The notes: generated by a model from the sequence alone, not told the origin. 64,000 nt of DNA from Pseudomonas guineae (GCF_900113745.1 NZ_FOQL01000001.1:310001-374000), one strand, 5' to 3'; positions 1-9,710 are shown, counted from the first letter of the stretch. Numbers and translations: made by a program.

Positions 1-1
1 A

Positions 2-424
2 TATACCCGCAGCCTAAAACACAATGAAATGCAAGCTCTCAGCGCTTTGACCAACGTACAGTTCATCAACTTACAATATGGCAATACAGAGGATGAACTG
101 GCCAGCCTGACTGATATTGGCCTCGACATTTACAACGACAGGGATATCAATCCATTAGTCAATATCGATGACCAAGCCGCGCAAATTTCTGCACTCGACT
201 TAATTATAACAATTGATAACACCACAGTGCACTTAGCCGGAGCCTTAGGCATGCCCACGTACCTGCTTCTACCTGCAGACCCTGACTGGCGCTGGGGACT
301 AGAGCAAGAAACCAGTTACTGGTATCCATCCGTAGAATTTATTCGCAATCAAAACACCCAGAATTGGATGAATGCTATCGAAACGGCTATTGCGAAAATT
401 GCTAATATCAGACCGAACGAGTGA
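2..424 (+). CDS. C-terminal part of a glycosyltransferase-9-like protein (truncated by window edge)
   Basis: The reading frame is open to the left edge, so only the last 140 residues are present. The stretch DLIITIDNTTVHLAGALGMP followed by a DWRWG element matches the C-terminal half of the ADP-heptose heptosyltransferase (GT9)-like domain. In many proteobacteria this domain closes long TPR proteins, which are often encoded in flagellin-glycosylation islands. The gene converges on the methyltransferase gene with only 21 bp between them and no clear terminator. Base composition is AT-richer than the flagellar genes beyond 1200, which suggests transfer. The domain match is fairly firm; the sugar substrate and any TPR portion are unseen. 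Confidence 0.65.
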   Translation, partial: YTRSLKHNEMQALSALTNVQFINLQYGNTEDELASLTDIGLDIYNDRDINPLVNIDDQAAQISALDLIITIDNTTVHLAGALGMPTYLLLPADPDWRWGLEQETSYWYPSVEFIRNQNTQNWMNAIETAIAKIANIRPNE

Positions 425-445
425 TCGCATAAATTGAGATGGCCT

Positions 446-1171
446 TTAAACTTTGACCAACACTCCATCTTCGCCAACAAACCTACCGATAATTTTATAT
501 GATTCACCATGCAATGGCAGCGGTAAGTTATAGTTAGTACCACCCCAGCCGTGCTCAAGCACCTCTGCATTAGCACCTTGAGCAACAGGAAACGGGAAGT
601 AATCCTTCAAAACTTCAAAAGGATCTAATTGGTAAAAGCCTGTAACATCAGCGCCAGATCCCGCGCGCCGATAAGCTGCATCTATATCAACCGGTCGTTT
701 TTTTAAAATACACCCAAGTTCAAAATTCTGTAACAGTGCAGCTTCAGAACAATCAAAGCCAGCAAGTATCAAATTATAGCATAGCAATCCAGAGTTCCAA
801 CTTGTCAAGTGACCTGCAATTAAACGCTCTCTTGGATGTATGGGTACTACAATCACCAAAACCCCATCTTCTTTTAGACAAGTGAAAATTTTTTCAAGAA
901 AAAGCCCAACATTGCGCTGATGCTCCAGAACATGAGAGCACCAAATCACATCGAAGCTTCTCTCAAATTCAATTTCCAAGAAGTCGCCGACAAAGTCTGC
1001 ATTTTTATTCATATCTACAGAAAAAACTTTCTTTCCGAACATCTCAAAAAAATATTTCTGCAATCCATCACCAGAACCAATATCTAACACGCTCTCAAAT
1101 TCATAATCGCTGACCAACTTCAATGCCGAATGGAGGCCCCAATCAAGCCTAACTTCTCTTACGTCACTCAT
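446..1171 (-). CDS. Class I SAM-dependent methyltransferase
   Basis: A 241-residue protein with the SAM-binding motif I VLDIGSGDG (about residues 29-37), an acidic motif II (VFSVDMN) and a motif IV/post-IV block DVIWCSHVLEH near residue 75. This is the Methyltransf_11/12 pattern typical of small-molecule and sugar methylases. The ATG is preceded by AGG at a usable distance. The gene is AT-rich, unlike flgL beside it, and pairs with a glycosyltransferase-like gene. By context I infer that it methylates a sugar of flagellin or a surface glycan. The acceptor cannot be read from the sequence. Confidence 0.8.
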   Translation of the reverse strand: MSDVREVRLDWGLHSALKLVSDYEFESVLDIGSGDGLQKYFFEMFGKKVFSVDMNKNADFVGDFLEIEFERSFDVIWCSHVLEHQRNVGLFLEKIFTCLKEDGVLVIVVPIHPRERLIAGHLTSWNSGLLCYNLILAGFDCSEAALLQNFELGCILKKRPVDIDAAYRRAGSGADVTGFYQLDPFEVLKDYFPFPVAQGANAEVLEHGWGGTNYNLPLPLHGESYKIIGRFVGEDGVLVKV

Positions 1172-1241
1172 TCATTCAACCTAACCCTTAAATACATTAA
1201 ACAACCAACAGAACGCTCTAAGCCTCTAGTACAGCATTAGA

Positions 1242-2774
1242 TTAAAGTTTATTGAATAAATTCAAGCTGCTGATTTTCACATAGCTCTGCTGGGCAGCCT
1301 CAAGGATGATGGTCTGGAACGACAGGCGCGACAGCGCCTCGGCGTAATCTAGCTCACGCAAGTTGGCCTGTACGCCTTTATTGACCAAGGTGACATCGTC
1401 ATTGTCGACCTGGGTGGTGTCGATAATGTTCATGCGCGCGCCAATTTCACCACGCACACTGTCCACCGTGCTCATACCTAAGTCGATATTGCTCAATGCC
1501 GCCGCCACCGCATCTCGTGTCGCGCGATTGCCGGCTGGGCTATCGATAGAGCTCTCTAATGCCATCCGTAAATTGGCGATGGTGTCGAGAATACCCTGCT
1601 TTTCTTCTGCTTTACGGCCGAGGGTAAAGGTGTCACCGGTCACGGGCGGGGCGGCCAGGGTGATTGATAAGCCATTGCTTTGTACGGTGAGTGGATAAGC
1701 CGTGGCAGCACTGGAAAACCCAGGGGTTAAGGTTAACGGCGCGGCGAAGTTGAAGTCCGTCGAGGGCGCGGCCTCGGCTACTATCGTGAAGTCCAGCTTG
1801 CCGGCGGGGGTAAACGCGGCATAGGTGGCCGCGGGGTCTGTAACGGCTAAGGCCAGACTCTGCGCCGGATTGCCTGAAGCCGCGACACTGATGGCGGACT
1901 TGGCACCGACCACGACAGTTTCACCACCGACGGGCACACCATCAAACTGCAGGGTAACACCACGAAAAACCAGTTTATCGCTTTGATCTGGGTTGCTGTC
2001 CAGCTTGCCGGTAGCCAAGGCAGGGGTCGCTGTACCGTAGGCGAACACCTCATAACTGGCCGCGTCGGGATTACCGAACACCACGCTGATACCCGCCTCG
2101 GGAAATGCCGGGGTGGCGGCAAATGCGACTTCATCCTGAACCAAGGCATTGGATACGCTAAGCGTCGAGCCGGCAGGGCTGACGGTCAGGCTGCTGGCTA
2201 CCCGCTCAGCATTGGTGATGTTCTGGAAGATTTTCTTGCCGTTATCGCTGATGGCTAAGTTCAGTGAGCTGGCAATCTGCAATTTGCGCTGACCTTCGTC
2301 GCCTTGGTAACGATAGCTGCCATCACTCTCACGAACGAAGGGCTGGCTTTTACCTTGGAAGCCGGAGAAAAGGTATTCGCCACGGGCATTGCGGGTGTTC
2401 ATCAGACCCAGCAACTCATCTTCACGCTGACCTAACTCGGCAGCGATGGATTTACGATCCGCAGCGCTGATGGCGCCGTTGCCAGCCTGGCCAGCAAGCT
2501 CGCGCACGCGCTGGAGAATGGTATTGACCGAGTTAAGCGTGGTCTCCTCCTGACTAAGACTATTGCCAGCCGCCGTCAAATTATCCTTGTACTGGGCCAG
2601 CACGTTTTGTTGTTGCTCCAACTGCAGCAGGCGCACCGAGGCGACCGGGTCATCCGCTGGGGTAAGGATGCGGTTGCCGGTGCTGATCTGCTCTTGGGTG
2701 CGGGTGGCATTGGCATAATTGCGCTGGATGCCGGCAACTCCGTTGTTGAACGCCTGAATAGTGGAGATGCGCAT
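1242..2774 (-). CDS. flgL: Flagellar hook-associated protein FlgL (HAP3)
   Basis: FlgL forms the junction layer between the hook-filament adaptor and flagellin. The N-terminus MRISTIQAFNNGVAGIQRNY, with IGTGNRI-like TRTQEQISTGNRILTPADD, is the flagellin-type coiled-coil D0/D1 half. The C-terminal segment ending SSLNLFNKL is the matching half. At 510 residues it is much longer than the ~320-residue enterobacterial protein; the extra length is an Ala/Thr/Pro-rich central region, the surface-exposed variable domain. It is the last gene of the flgF-L unit, 105 bp after flgK. No terminator is evident before the methyltransferase gene. Confidence 0.97.
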   Translation of the reverse strand: MRISTIQAFNNGVAGIQRNYANATRTQEQISTGNRILTPADDPVASVRLLQLEQQQNVLAQYKDNLTAAGNSLSQEETTLNSVNTILQRVRELAGQAGNGAISAADRKSIAAELGQREDELLGLMNTRNARGEYLFSGFQGKSQPFVRESDGSYRYQGDEGQRKLQIASSLNLAISDNGKKIFQNITNAERVASSLTVSPAGSTLSVSNALVQDEVAFAATPAFPEAGISVVFGNPDAASYEVFAYGTATPALATGKLDSNPDQSDKLVFRGVTLQFDGVPVGGETVVVGAKSAISVAASGNPAQSLALAVTDPAATYAAFTPAGKLDFTIVAEAAPSTDFNFAAPLTLTPGFSSAATAYPLTVQSNGLSITLAAPPVTGDTFTLGRKAEEKQGILDTIANLRMALESSIDSPAGNRATRDAVAAALSNIDLGMSTVDSVRGEIGARMNIIDTTQVDNDDVTLVNKGVQANLRELDYAEALSRLSFQTIILEAAQQSYVKISSLNLFNKL

Positions 2775-2826
2775 TGGAACTTACCTCTTGGGTAGCCTGG
2801 CAATTACCTGGCTGCCGAATCTGGAT

Positions 2827-2872
2827 CGCCAGTACGCTGGCGCTTAGTTGTTATAGGTGCGCCCAGCGCACC
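2827..2872. repeat. Two GC-rich hairpins between flgK and flgL
   Basis: CGCCAG-TACG-CTGGCG at 2827-2842 and GGTGCG-CCCAG-CGCACC at 2856-2872 lie in the 105-bp gap between flgK and flgL. Neither is followed by a T-run, so they look like intercistronic mRNA-stability hairpins rather than terminators. Function is inferred only. Confidence 0.45.
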
Positions 2873-2879
2873 AGAAGAT

Positions 2880-4979
2880 TTAGCGGAACGTATTAATCAG
2901 GGTATCGAACAAAGAGCGGGCAACTTGAATGACCTGCGCTGATGCGTTGTAGTACTGCTCGAATTTGATCAGGTTGGCGGCCTCTTCGTCGAGGTTGACC
3001 GCCGACAAAGAGTCGCGGTTGTTGGTTGCCTGCTTGAGGATGGCACCGGTGGCTTCGCTGTCCTGTCGGGACTGGGCGGTCAGGGTGCCGACGCGCTCGA
3101 CCAAATCACCGTAACCATCGGTGAAGCTCACACCGGTGCCGATGCTGGTGATAGTAGGGTCCACACCCACGGTCTGTTTGTTCTGCAGATCAACCAATTT
3201 CAGGGCATTGCGGTTATCGGAAACGCCGCTGCTGTTGAAGCCAAGGGTGAACTTATCACCGTTCTCTGGGCGGCCACTGAAGCTCTGACTAATCGTATAG
3301 GACTGCACCATTACGCCGTCATCGACTTCGACGACATAACTGAGCTGATTATTTTGCCCGGACGTGACGCCGATAGTCTGCACTTGAGGCGCTGGGGGTG
3401 CTGGCATGGCCGGTGAGGTGATGGTCACACCGGCCGGCAATGGGCTAGTGAATTGCAAGCGGCCATTGACTGAGTCAAAGGTCAGCTCAATCGAATCAAT
3501 GGCCTTGAGGTTACTCAACCTCATGGGCTCAAGGGTATTGGTTATTTGCGGCTGGCCTATCACCGCATTTCCGCGGTTTTGTAAATCAGCCGCGGAGCGC
3601 AATGGCGCGGCAAAAGCTAGCTGATCAGGCTGATCCAACTGGGCATTAATAGTCGTGGCGCCGCGCCGGGTTGGTTGCAGCAGGAATTTGTCACCCGCAA
3701 CCGGCTCAGAGCCTAACGCTAGCTCGAAGCCTTGACCCCTGCCTGCCTTATCCGTGAACGTCAGTGTGGCCGGGTAAGAGGCCGGTACGCTTGAGGGAGG
3801 CGTCGTTAGCGGGCTTGCGATTACTGTCATCGCCTCGCCATCGCTCAGGCGCCTGGCCGTGTAGGTGGTGCCGTCGTATTCAAGGCGATAATCACTGGTG
3901 GTGAGCACGCTGGTATCGGTGATGTTCAACGCCGGCTGAACGCTGCCGGTATTCGTCGAAAAAGCGCGGGCGCGCAAGCTGGCCAAGGCTGGGTCATTAA
4001 AATCACCGAACAGCGCCGAACCCACTTGCCCCTTCAAATCCAAGCCCTGACCAAGCTGGGTGTTGACCTGATCACTGACCGCCAGCGCCAGACGACCCAG
4101 CGAGTTGAGGGTTGGGTCCAGTGTCTCGGCACGGTAGCGAATCAACCCGCCCAATTCGCCCCCGGTGATTAGTGAGGTAATTCCCTGACTTGAACCACCG
4201 TTAACCAGATTTACCTCAAAACGCAGCGGGTCGCCCTGCCCCGGAACGACTTCAAGGCGACTGGTGCTGTTACCCACCACCAGCGGCTGGCCAGTACCGA
4301 CGAATAAATTCAGTGAGTTGTCGTCTTGCGCCACCACCGTCACACCCACGAAAGTGGACAGCTGACGAACGGCCTCCTCTCGAGCATCGAGTAGGTCATT
4401 GGGCTGCTGACCATTAGCGGCGGCTTTGGCGATTGCATCGTTGTAGCTGGCAATTGAGGTGGCCAGGCGATTGACCTGATCACTGACGGCTGACATTTGT
4501 TTGTTGATGAAGCTGTTCTGCTCGGTGATCCGATCGGCAACCGTATTGAAACGGCGCGCTAAACCTTGGGCCTCAGACAACACCAACTGCCGCGCGGGAA
4601 TATTGGCCGGGTCTTCGGCGGCTGTCTGCAAAGAAGAAAACAGCTTCTGCAACGAGGGCGTGATTCCGGTAGTAGTGCCGGCCAACAGCGAGTCGAGCTG
4701 CTCGATTTGGCCTCTGTAGGCCTCAACATCGGAACTAAGAGCGGTGCTGCTGCGCACCTGGGCGCTCAGAAACTCGCTGTAACTGCGGCGAATATCAACC
4801 AGGGTGGTGCCTGAGCCGATATAGCCAGCACCACTGAACTGAGGGTTGCGCGTGGCCTGCACGGCATCCTGGCGCGAGAAGCCGGGGGTGTTGACGTTGG
4901 TGATGTTATGGCCAGTGACCGCCAGCGAGGTTTTGTTCGCCGTGAGCCCGGACAGGCCAATACTGAGAAGGTCAGCCAT
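2880..4979 (-). CDS. flgK: Flagellar hook-associated protein FlgK (HAP1)
   Basis: First hook-filament junction protein, exported through the flagellar type III apparatus. The N-terminus (LLSIGLSGLTANKTSLAVTG, then HNITNVNTPGFSRQ) carries the flagellar rod/hook signature. The C-terminus (NLDEEAANLIKFEQYYNASA, then QVIQVARSLFDTLI) is the characteristic FlgK end. At 699 residues it is longer than the E. coli protein (about 550), with the expansion in the middle variable domain. It lies 6 bp downstream of flgJ and is co-transcribed with it. Confidence 0.97.
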   Translation of the reverse strand: MADLLSIGLSGLTANKTSLAVTGHNITNVNTPGFSRQDAVQATRNPQFSGAGYIGSGTTLVDIRRSYSEFLSAQVRSSTALSSDVEAYRGQIEQLDSLLAGTTTGITPSLQKLFSSLQTAAEDPANIPARQLVLSEAQGLARRFNTVADRITEQNSFINKQMSAVSDQVNRLATSIASYNDAIAKAAANGQQPNDLLDAREEAVRQLSTFVGVTVVAQDDNSLNLFVGTGQPLVVGNSTSRLEVVPGQGDPLRFEVNLVNGGSSQGITSLITGGELGGLIRYRAETLDPTLNSLGRLALAVSDQVNTQLGQGLDLKGQVGSALFGDFNDPALASLRARAFSTNTGSVQPALNITDTSVLTTSDYRLEYDGTTYTARRLSDGEAMTVIASPLTTPPSSVPASYPATLTFTDKAGRGQGFELALGSEPVAGDKFLLQPTRRGATTINAQLDQPDQLAFAAPLRSAADLQNRGNAVIGQPQITNTLEPMRLSNLKAIDSIELTFDSVNGRLQFTSPLPAGVTITSPAMPAPPAPQVQTIGVTSGQNNQLSYVVEVDDGVMVQSYTISQSFSGRPENGDKFTLGFNSSGVSDNRNALKLVDLQNKQTVGVDPTITSIGTGVSFTDGYGDLVERVGTLTAQSRQDSEATGAILKQATNNRDSLSAVNLDEEAANLIKFEQYYNASAQVIQVARSLFDTLINTFR

Positions 4980-4985
4980 GGTTCA

Positions 4986-6158
4986 TCATCCGTTAGTGGA
5001 CGGCGTGTTAACGGCCGCGACTGTTTGGTAGGTCTGCATCTGCCGGGCGATCTGGGCGATTTTGCGTGCGTACTGCGGGTCTGTGGCGTAGCCGGCTTTC
5101 TGCAATTCGCGGGCGAACTGCTCTGGCTTGTCGGTGGTGGCCAGGGCTTTTTCGTAACGGCCATTGCCCTGCAGGAAGCTCACGTAATCGTCAAAACTGT
5201 GGGCGTAGGATTCGTAGGCGCGGAAGGTCGCCGCTTCTTTAACCGCCTTGCCGCCCTTGAATTCAGTGGTTAGCACGCGCGCCGAGTCGCCTTCCCAGGT
5301 GTTGTGGGTTTTGATGCCAAACAGGTTGTGGCTGCTGGAGCCGTCTTGTTGGCGAATAATCGACTTGCCCCAGCCAGTTTCCAGTGCGGCCTGGGCCACC
5401 AGGTAGCGCGGGTCGACACCAATCTTGTCGGCGGCCTGCTCGGCCATTGGCAGCATGGCGGCAATAAATTCATCCTTCGAGCCGAACGCCGCCTTGCCTG
5501 GAGCCAGCGGTGGCTGGGCAATACGCCGGCCAGTGATGGCGTCGGTGCCGCTCAAGCCCAGCGCAGTATCGGCGGGTGCGGCAAAGGCTTTGGCAGGAAT
5601 CCAGTTATTTTGCGCCAACGGCTGGCCATCGGCAGTAGCCGCTGACGGCACGATACCAGCCAACAAACGATCGGTGAGTTTGCCTGGCAGGGACAACCGC
5701 CGCTGGTTAAGCAGCGAGCTGTCATCACGGCTGCTCTCGACCTGAGCCAGTGGCTTGCTCGGCGCGCTTGGCACCGGCTCATTGACCTGGGCAAACGGGT
5801 TTGGTCGGGTATCGGCGGCCTTGATTTGCGACATCTGCCGCACCAGCACGTCGGCCAGGCCAATACCGTTCTGGTGATTGGATAGGGTCACGGACAGTTG
5901 CTGGTCGTGCATGTCCTGATAGGTCTTGCTCTCGTTGCTGTTCATGAAGTTGCCTTCACCGAACGCCTCGTTGGCCGAGCGCATGGCTTTGAGCATTTCA
6001 TTAAGAAACAGCGACTCAAATTCTTGAGCGACCTTCTTTATGTTCTTTTCGCTGTCGCCGCCGACCTTGAATTGCTGCAAACGGCCCAGGTCGTTATAGG
6101 CGCCGCTGTCGACAGCACTTTGACCGCCAAGCAAACCAGCTGAGAGTTTAGAGTCCAT
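4986..6158 (-). CDS. flgJ: Flagellar rod assembly protein / peptidoglycan hydrolase FlgJ
   Basis: FlgJ caps the growing rod and opens the peptidoglycan layer. The N-terminal third (about residues 35-110) is the rod-binding domain with the FLNEMLKAMRSA helix. The C-terminal part (about 225-385) is a glucosaminidase-type muramidase domain with the catalytic Glu in LVAQAALETGWGKS. A Pro/Ala/Ser-rich linker of roughly 110 residues joins them. Its 390 residues fit the dual-domain proteobacterial form. It sits between flgI (10 bp) and flgK (6 bp) in one transcription unit. Confidence 0.96.
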   Translation of the reverse strand: MDSKLSAGLLGGQSAVDSGAYNDLGRLQQFKVGGDSEKNIKKVAQEFESLFLNEMLKAMRSANEAFGEGNFMNSNESKTYQDMHDQQLSVTLSNHQNGIGLADVLVRQMSQIKAADTRPNPFAQVNEPVPSAPSKPLAQVESSRDDSSLLNQRRLSLPGKLTDRLLAGIVPSAATADGQPLAQNNWIPAKAFAAPADTALGLSGTDAITGRRIAQPPLAPGKAAFGSKDEFIAAMLPMAEQAADKIGVDPRYLVAQAALETGWGKSIIRQQDGSSSHNLFGIKTHNTWEGDSARVLTTEFKGGKAVKEAATFRAYESYAHSFDDYVSFLQGNGRYEKALATTDKPEQFARELQKAGYATDPQYARKIAQIARQMQTYQTVAAVNTPSTNG

Positions 6159-6168
6159 CGTCTGCCCC

Positions 6169-7272
6169 TTAAATCACGATCAGGTCGGCCTGCAGCGCGC
6201 CGGCTTGCTTGAGCGCCTCCAGGATGGCCATAAGGTCGGAAGGCGATGCGCCGACCTGATTAACCGCGCGGACGATTTCATCCAGCGTGGTACCAGGGCC
6301 GAACTTAAACATTGGCTTTAATTCCTGATCAGCATTGACCTTTGAACGCGGCACCACAGCGGTCTGGCCGCCGGACAGGGCTTCCGGCTGGCTGACAATT
6401 GGGTCTTCGGTAATGGTCACAGTGAGGCTGCCGTGGGTCACGGCGGCTGGCTGTACCCGAACATTTTGGCCAATCACGATGGTGCCGGTGCGTGAGTTGA
6501 TGATGACCTTAGCAACCGCCTGACCGATCTCGACTTCGAGGTTTTCCAGAATCGACAGGTAGTCCACCCGCTGACCCGGATCGAGTGGCGCGCTGACGCG
6601 AATCGAGCCGCCATCAACGGCCTGAGCGACGCCTGGGCCAAGCAGTTCGTTGATGTGATCAACAATGTTTTTCGCGGTAGTGAAATCTGGGCGGTTGAGG
6701 TTGAGTGTCAGACTGTTGCCCTGATTGAAACCGCTTGGCACTGGCCGCTCGACCATTGCACCACCGGGAATGCGCCCCGCCGACGGCACGTTGACAGTAA
6801 TACGCGAGCCGTCGCCACCTTCGGCGTCAAAACCGCCGACCACCAAGTTGCCTTGGGCGATGGCGTAAACGTTGCCGTCGATACCTTTAAGCGGGGTCAT
6901 CAGCAGGCTGCCACCGCGCAAACTCTTGGCGTTACCGATGGACGATACGGTGATGTCGATGGTCTGCCCGGGCTTGGCGAAGGCCGGCAGGTCGGCATGG
7001 ATCGACACCGCTGCGACGTTCTTCAGCTGCACGTTGCCGCCGGCCGGTACCTTAATACCGAACTGCGCCATCATGTTATTGAAGGTCTGCACGGTGAAGG
7101 GCGTCTGGGTGGTTTGGTCGCCACTGCCATTAAGACCCACCACTAAGCCATAGCCGATCAATTGGTTACTGCGCACACCTTGGATGCTGGCCAGGTCTTT
7201 CAGCCGTTCGGCCTGGGCCAGTGAGGCCAGCAACAGTGCCGCGACAGCGATGAGGTATTTACTAAGCGTCAT
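6169..7272 (-). CDS. flgI: Flagellar P-ring protein FlgI
   Basis: Periplasmic P-ring subunit, the bushing of the rod in the peptidoglycan. I place the start at 7272 ([21 protein letters not shown]), because TAAGGA lies at the right distance upstream and the product then opens directly with a signal peptide. A longer frame adds eight non-conserved residues. After cleavage comes [20 protein letters not shown], the family hallmark. The 367-residue length is typical. The start lies 11 bp after the end of flgH. Confidence 0.96.
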   Translation of the reverse strand: MTLSKYLIAVAALLLASLAQAERLKDLASIQGVRSNQLIGYGLVVGLNGSGDQTTQTPFTVQTFNNMMAQFGIKVPAGGNVQLKNVAAVSIHADLPAFAKPGQTIDITVSSIGNAKSLRGGSLLMTPLKGIDGNVYAIAQGNLVVGGFDAEGGDGSRITVNVPSAGRIPGGAMVERPVPSGFNQGNSLTLNLNRPDFTTAKNIVDHINELLGPGVAQAVDGGSIRVSAPLDPGQRVDYLSILENLEVEIGQAVAKVIINSRTGTIVIGQNVRVQPAAVTHGSLTVTITEDPIVSQPEALSGGQTAVVPRSKVNADQELKPMFKFGPGTTLDEIVRAVNQVGASPSDLMAILEALKQAGALQADLIVI

Positions 7273-7283
7273 GTTGACCATCC

Positions 7284-8003
7284 TTAGAACGGCCACATTG
7301 GGCTAAGAAAGAAACGGCTCATCCAGCCTGGCTGGGAGGCATCGGCAAAGGCGCCGGTTCCCGAATAGGTGATACGTGCATCGGCAATCCGAGTTGAGGA
7401 CACGGTGTTGTCGGTGGAAATGTCGTCAGAGCGAACCAGGCCGGCAATGCGCACCAGCTCATCGCCGGTATTGAGGGTCATCCACTTTTCACCGCGCACC
7501 AGCAAAATGCCGTTGGGCATCACTTCAGCCACCGATACGGTAATCGAGCCGGTGAGACTGTTGCTCTGCCCGGCAGCACCTGAGCCATCTGCCGAACGCG
7601 TGGCATCGAAGCTGGCATCCAGACCTAGGGTGTCATTGGTCATGCCCAACGCGCCGATGGAGGCCAGCGGGTTTTTCGGCGATACGGCCATGCCGAAGAG
7701 ATTGGGAATGCCAAGGTTAGCCGAGCTGTCTTTGCTGACTTTACTGGTGCTGTTCTTACTGGCCTGGGTGCGCTCATTCAGGGTGATGGTGATGATGTCG
7801 CCCACCCGATAAGCCTTGCGATCACCAAACAGGTTGTTCTCGAATCCAGCTTGATAAATCGAGCCATTGTTCTGTGCTGCGGGCAGCGGAGTACGCGGCA
7901 TTACTGGCGCGTAATAGGGATCGTCCGGCTTAGGCGCGGGCGCCATGCAGCCGCTCAAAGCCAGAGGGCCAAGCAGTGCACTTATGATGATCAGCCGGTT
8001 CAT
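7284..8003 (-). CDS. flgH: Flagellar L-ring lipoprotein FlgH
   Basis: Outer-membrane L-ring subunit. The N-terminus has a lipobox ending LSGC with the acylated Cys at position 19. The conserved core contains the segment [20 protein letters not shown] and ends with a C-terminal [17 protein letters not shown] tail. It is 239 residues, normal for the family. It lies between flgG and flgI in the flgF-L unit; a palindromic repeat separates it from flgG. Confidence 0.96.
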   Translation of the reverse strand: MNRLIIISALLGPLALSGCMAPAPKPDDPYYAPVMPRTPLPAAQNNGSIYQAGFENNLFGDRKAYRVGDIITITLNERTQASKNSTSKVSKDSSANLGIPNLFGMAVSPKNPLASIGALGMTNDTLGLDASFDATRSADGSGAAGQSNSLTGSITVSVAEVMPNGILLVRGEKWMTLNTGDELVRIAGLVRSDDISTDNTVSSTRIADARITYSGTGAFADASQPGWMSRFFLSPMWPF

Positions 8004-8046
8004 ATCGATTACCTCAGATGTTGCATTCTGCGGGGGTGAAGACCTT

Positions 8047-8078
8047 GGTGGGTTACGCCGCTTCGCGTCTAACCCACC
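8047..8078. repeat. Dispersed REP-like palindrome in the flgG-flgH gap
   Basis: GGTGGGTTA at 8047-8055 and TAACCCACC at 8070-8078 flank a GC-rich core CGCCGCTTCGCGTC. The arrangement resembles the dispersed intergenic palindrome with GTAACCCACC arms known from many Pseudomonas and related genomes. Only one copy is in this window. It lies inside the flg operon and has no T-run. Confidence 0.6.
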
Positions 8079-8086
8079 CTACGCCA

Positions 8087-8872
8087 TTAAAGATTTTGCG
8101 AAATAAAGCCGAGCATCTGGTCCGCTGTAGAAATGACCTTTGAGTTCATTTCATACGCGCGCTGGGTGGTGATCATGTTCACCAGCTCCTCGACCACACT
8201 GACGTTGGAGTTCTCCAGGGTGTTTTGCAGCGTGCTACCCAGGCCGTTCAAACCGGGCGTACCAACCTGCGGCGCGCCGCTGGAGGCGGTCTCCAGGAAT
8301 AGGTTGTTACCGATGGCTTCCAGCCCCGCAGGGTTAATGAAGTCGGCGGTTTGCAGGTTACCGACGATCTGCGGCTGCGGGCTGCCGGCAGTGGTCACCG
8401 ACACAGTGCCGTCCTCGCCCACAGTAAAGGTGCGCACTTCATTGGGCAGGACAATGGCTGGCTCTAAGGCATAACCGTTAGAGGTCACCACCTGGCCATC
8501 GGAATTCAGGTGAAAGCTACCGTCACGGCTGTAAGACACGGTGCCGTCGGGCAGCAATACCTGGAAGAAACCACGGCCGTTGATCGCCATGTCCAGCGGC
8601 TGCTCGGTGGTTTGCAGGCTGCCGGCGGTGAAGATTTTCTGTGTGCCGACCACGCGCACACCAGTACCCAGCTGCAAACCGGTCGGCAGTTGGCTGTCCT
8701 GGCTGGACTGACCGCCGGGTTGACGGCGGATTTGGTACAGCAGGTCTTCAAACTCGGCGCGATCACGTTTAAAGCCGGTGGTCGAGACGTTGGCCAAGTT
8801 GTTGGAAATGGTGGTCAGGTTCATATCCTGAGCGGACAAACCCGTCTTGCTGACCCACAGTGCCGGAAGCAT
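8087..8872 (-). CDS. flgG: Flagellar distal rod protein FlgG
   Basis: Distal rod subunit. It begins MLPALWVSKTGLSAQDMNLT and continues with the rod signature TISNNLANVSTTGFKRDRA. The C-terminal block NSNVSVVEELVNMITTQRAY is the other half of the D0 coiled coil. Its 261 residues are exactly typical. It follows flgF by 46 bp, with a GGAG ribosome site before the ATG. Confidence 0.97.
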   Translation of the reverse strand: MLPALWVSKTGLSAQDMNLTTISNNLANVSTTGFKRDRAEFEDLLYQIRRQPGGQSSQDSQLPTGLQLGTGVRVVGTQKIFTAGSLQTTEQPLDMAINGRGFFQVLLPDGTVSYSRDGSFHLNSDGQVVTSNGYALEPAIVLPNEVRTFTVGEDGTVSVTTAGSPQPQIVGNLQTADFINPAGLEAIGNNLFLETASSGAPQVGTPGLNGLGSTLQNTLENSNVSVVEELVNMITTQRAYEMNSKVISTADQMLGFISQNL

Positions 8873-8918
8873 ATCGATTCTCCTCGGGCGTCGCTTTACC
8901 GACGCCGCGTGCTGGTAA

Positions 8919-9659
8919 TTAGGTCATTTGCAAGACGCGCGCCATGGCCGACGAATTGTCTTCGGCGGTGCGCATCATCTTCACTTGCAGCTCGAATTGA
9001 CGGGACAAAGAGAGGATCGCGGTCATCTCTTCCACGGCGTTGACGTTGCTCGATTCGAGAAAGCCCGAGGTGATTTCCATATTGGCATCGGCCTGCACCG
9101 GGCCTTGGCCCTTGAAGCGGATCATGCCGTCAGTGCCCTTCTCCATCTGCTTAAGGTCTGGGTTGACCAGCTTTAAGCGATCGACCTCAGCCAGCACATT
9201 TGGCGCTTCACCCAGCGCACGAATGCTGATGGTGCCGTCTTTGCCGATTTCGATTTTCTGCTCGGGCGGGACTGCAATCGGCCCAGCGTTGCCCATCACC
9301 GGCAAGCCATTGCCGGTCCGCAGCACACCCAAGGAATCGACGTTCAAACTAGCGGTGCGCACGTAGGCTTCAGTGCCGTCAGGCGCTTGCACAGCCAGCC
9401 AACCTTTGCCGCCCACTGCCACATCCAGATCGCGACCGGTTTCCTGCAACGAGCCGGGAGTGAAGTCGGTGCCGGGGCGCTCACTCATGGCATAGACCCG
9501 CGACGGTAAACCGTCACCAAAGATCGGCATGGAACGCGCCTGTTCAAAATCCCGGCGAAAACCATTGGTGGTGATGTTTGCCAGGTTGTTGGCGTGGGCA
9601 CGCTGGGCCAGGGTGTTGTTGTGGGCACCAGTCATGGAAACGTACAGCATCTTGTCCAT
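8919..9659 (-). CDS. flgF: Flagellar proximal rod protein FlgF
   Basis: Proximal rod subunit. The ATG at 9659 (MDKMLYVSMTGAHNNTLAQR) has a clear GGAG site. A longer frame upstream reads through promoter sequence and is rejected. The N-terminal HANNLANITTNGFRRDFEQA and C-terminal NVNAVEEMTAILSLSRQFE signatures are present. The product is 246 residues. It is the first gene of the flgFGHIJKL unit and is preceded by its own sigma-54 promoter and the flgE terminator. Confidence 0.96.
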   Translation of the reverse strand: MDKMLYVSMTGAHNNTLAQRAHANNLANITTNGFRRDFEQARSMPIFGDGLPSRVYAMSERPGTDFTPGSLQETGRDLDVAVGGKGWLAVQAPDGTEAYVRTASLNVDSLGVLRTGNGLPVMGNAGPIAVPPEQKIEIGKDGTISIRALGEAPNVLAEVDRLKLVNPDLKQMEKGTDGMIRFKGQGPVQADANMEITSGFLESSNVNAVEEMTAILSLSRQFELQVKMMRTAEDNSSAMARVLQMT

Positions 9660-9710
9660 GGTTATTCTCCGAGTTGGGCGAGTCGCCCGCTGCTCTATAC
9701 AGGCTATGAA

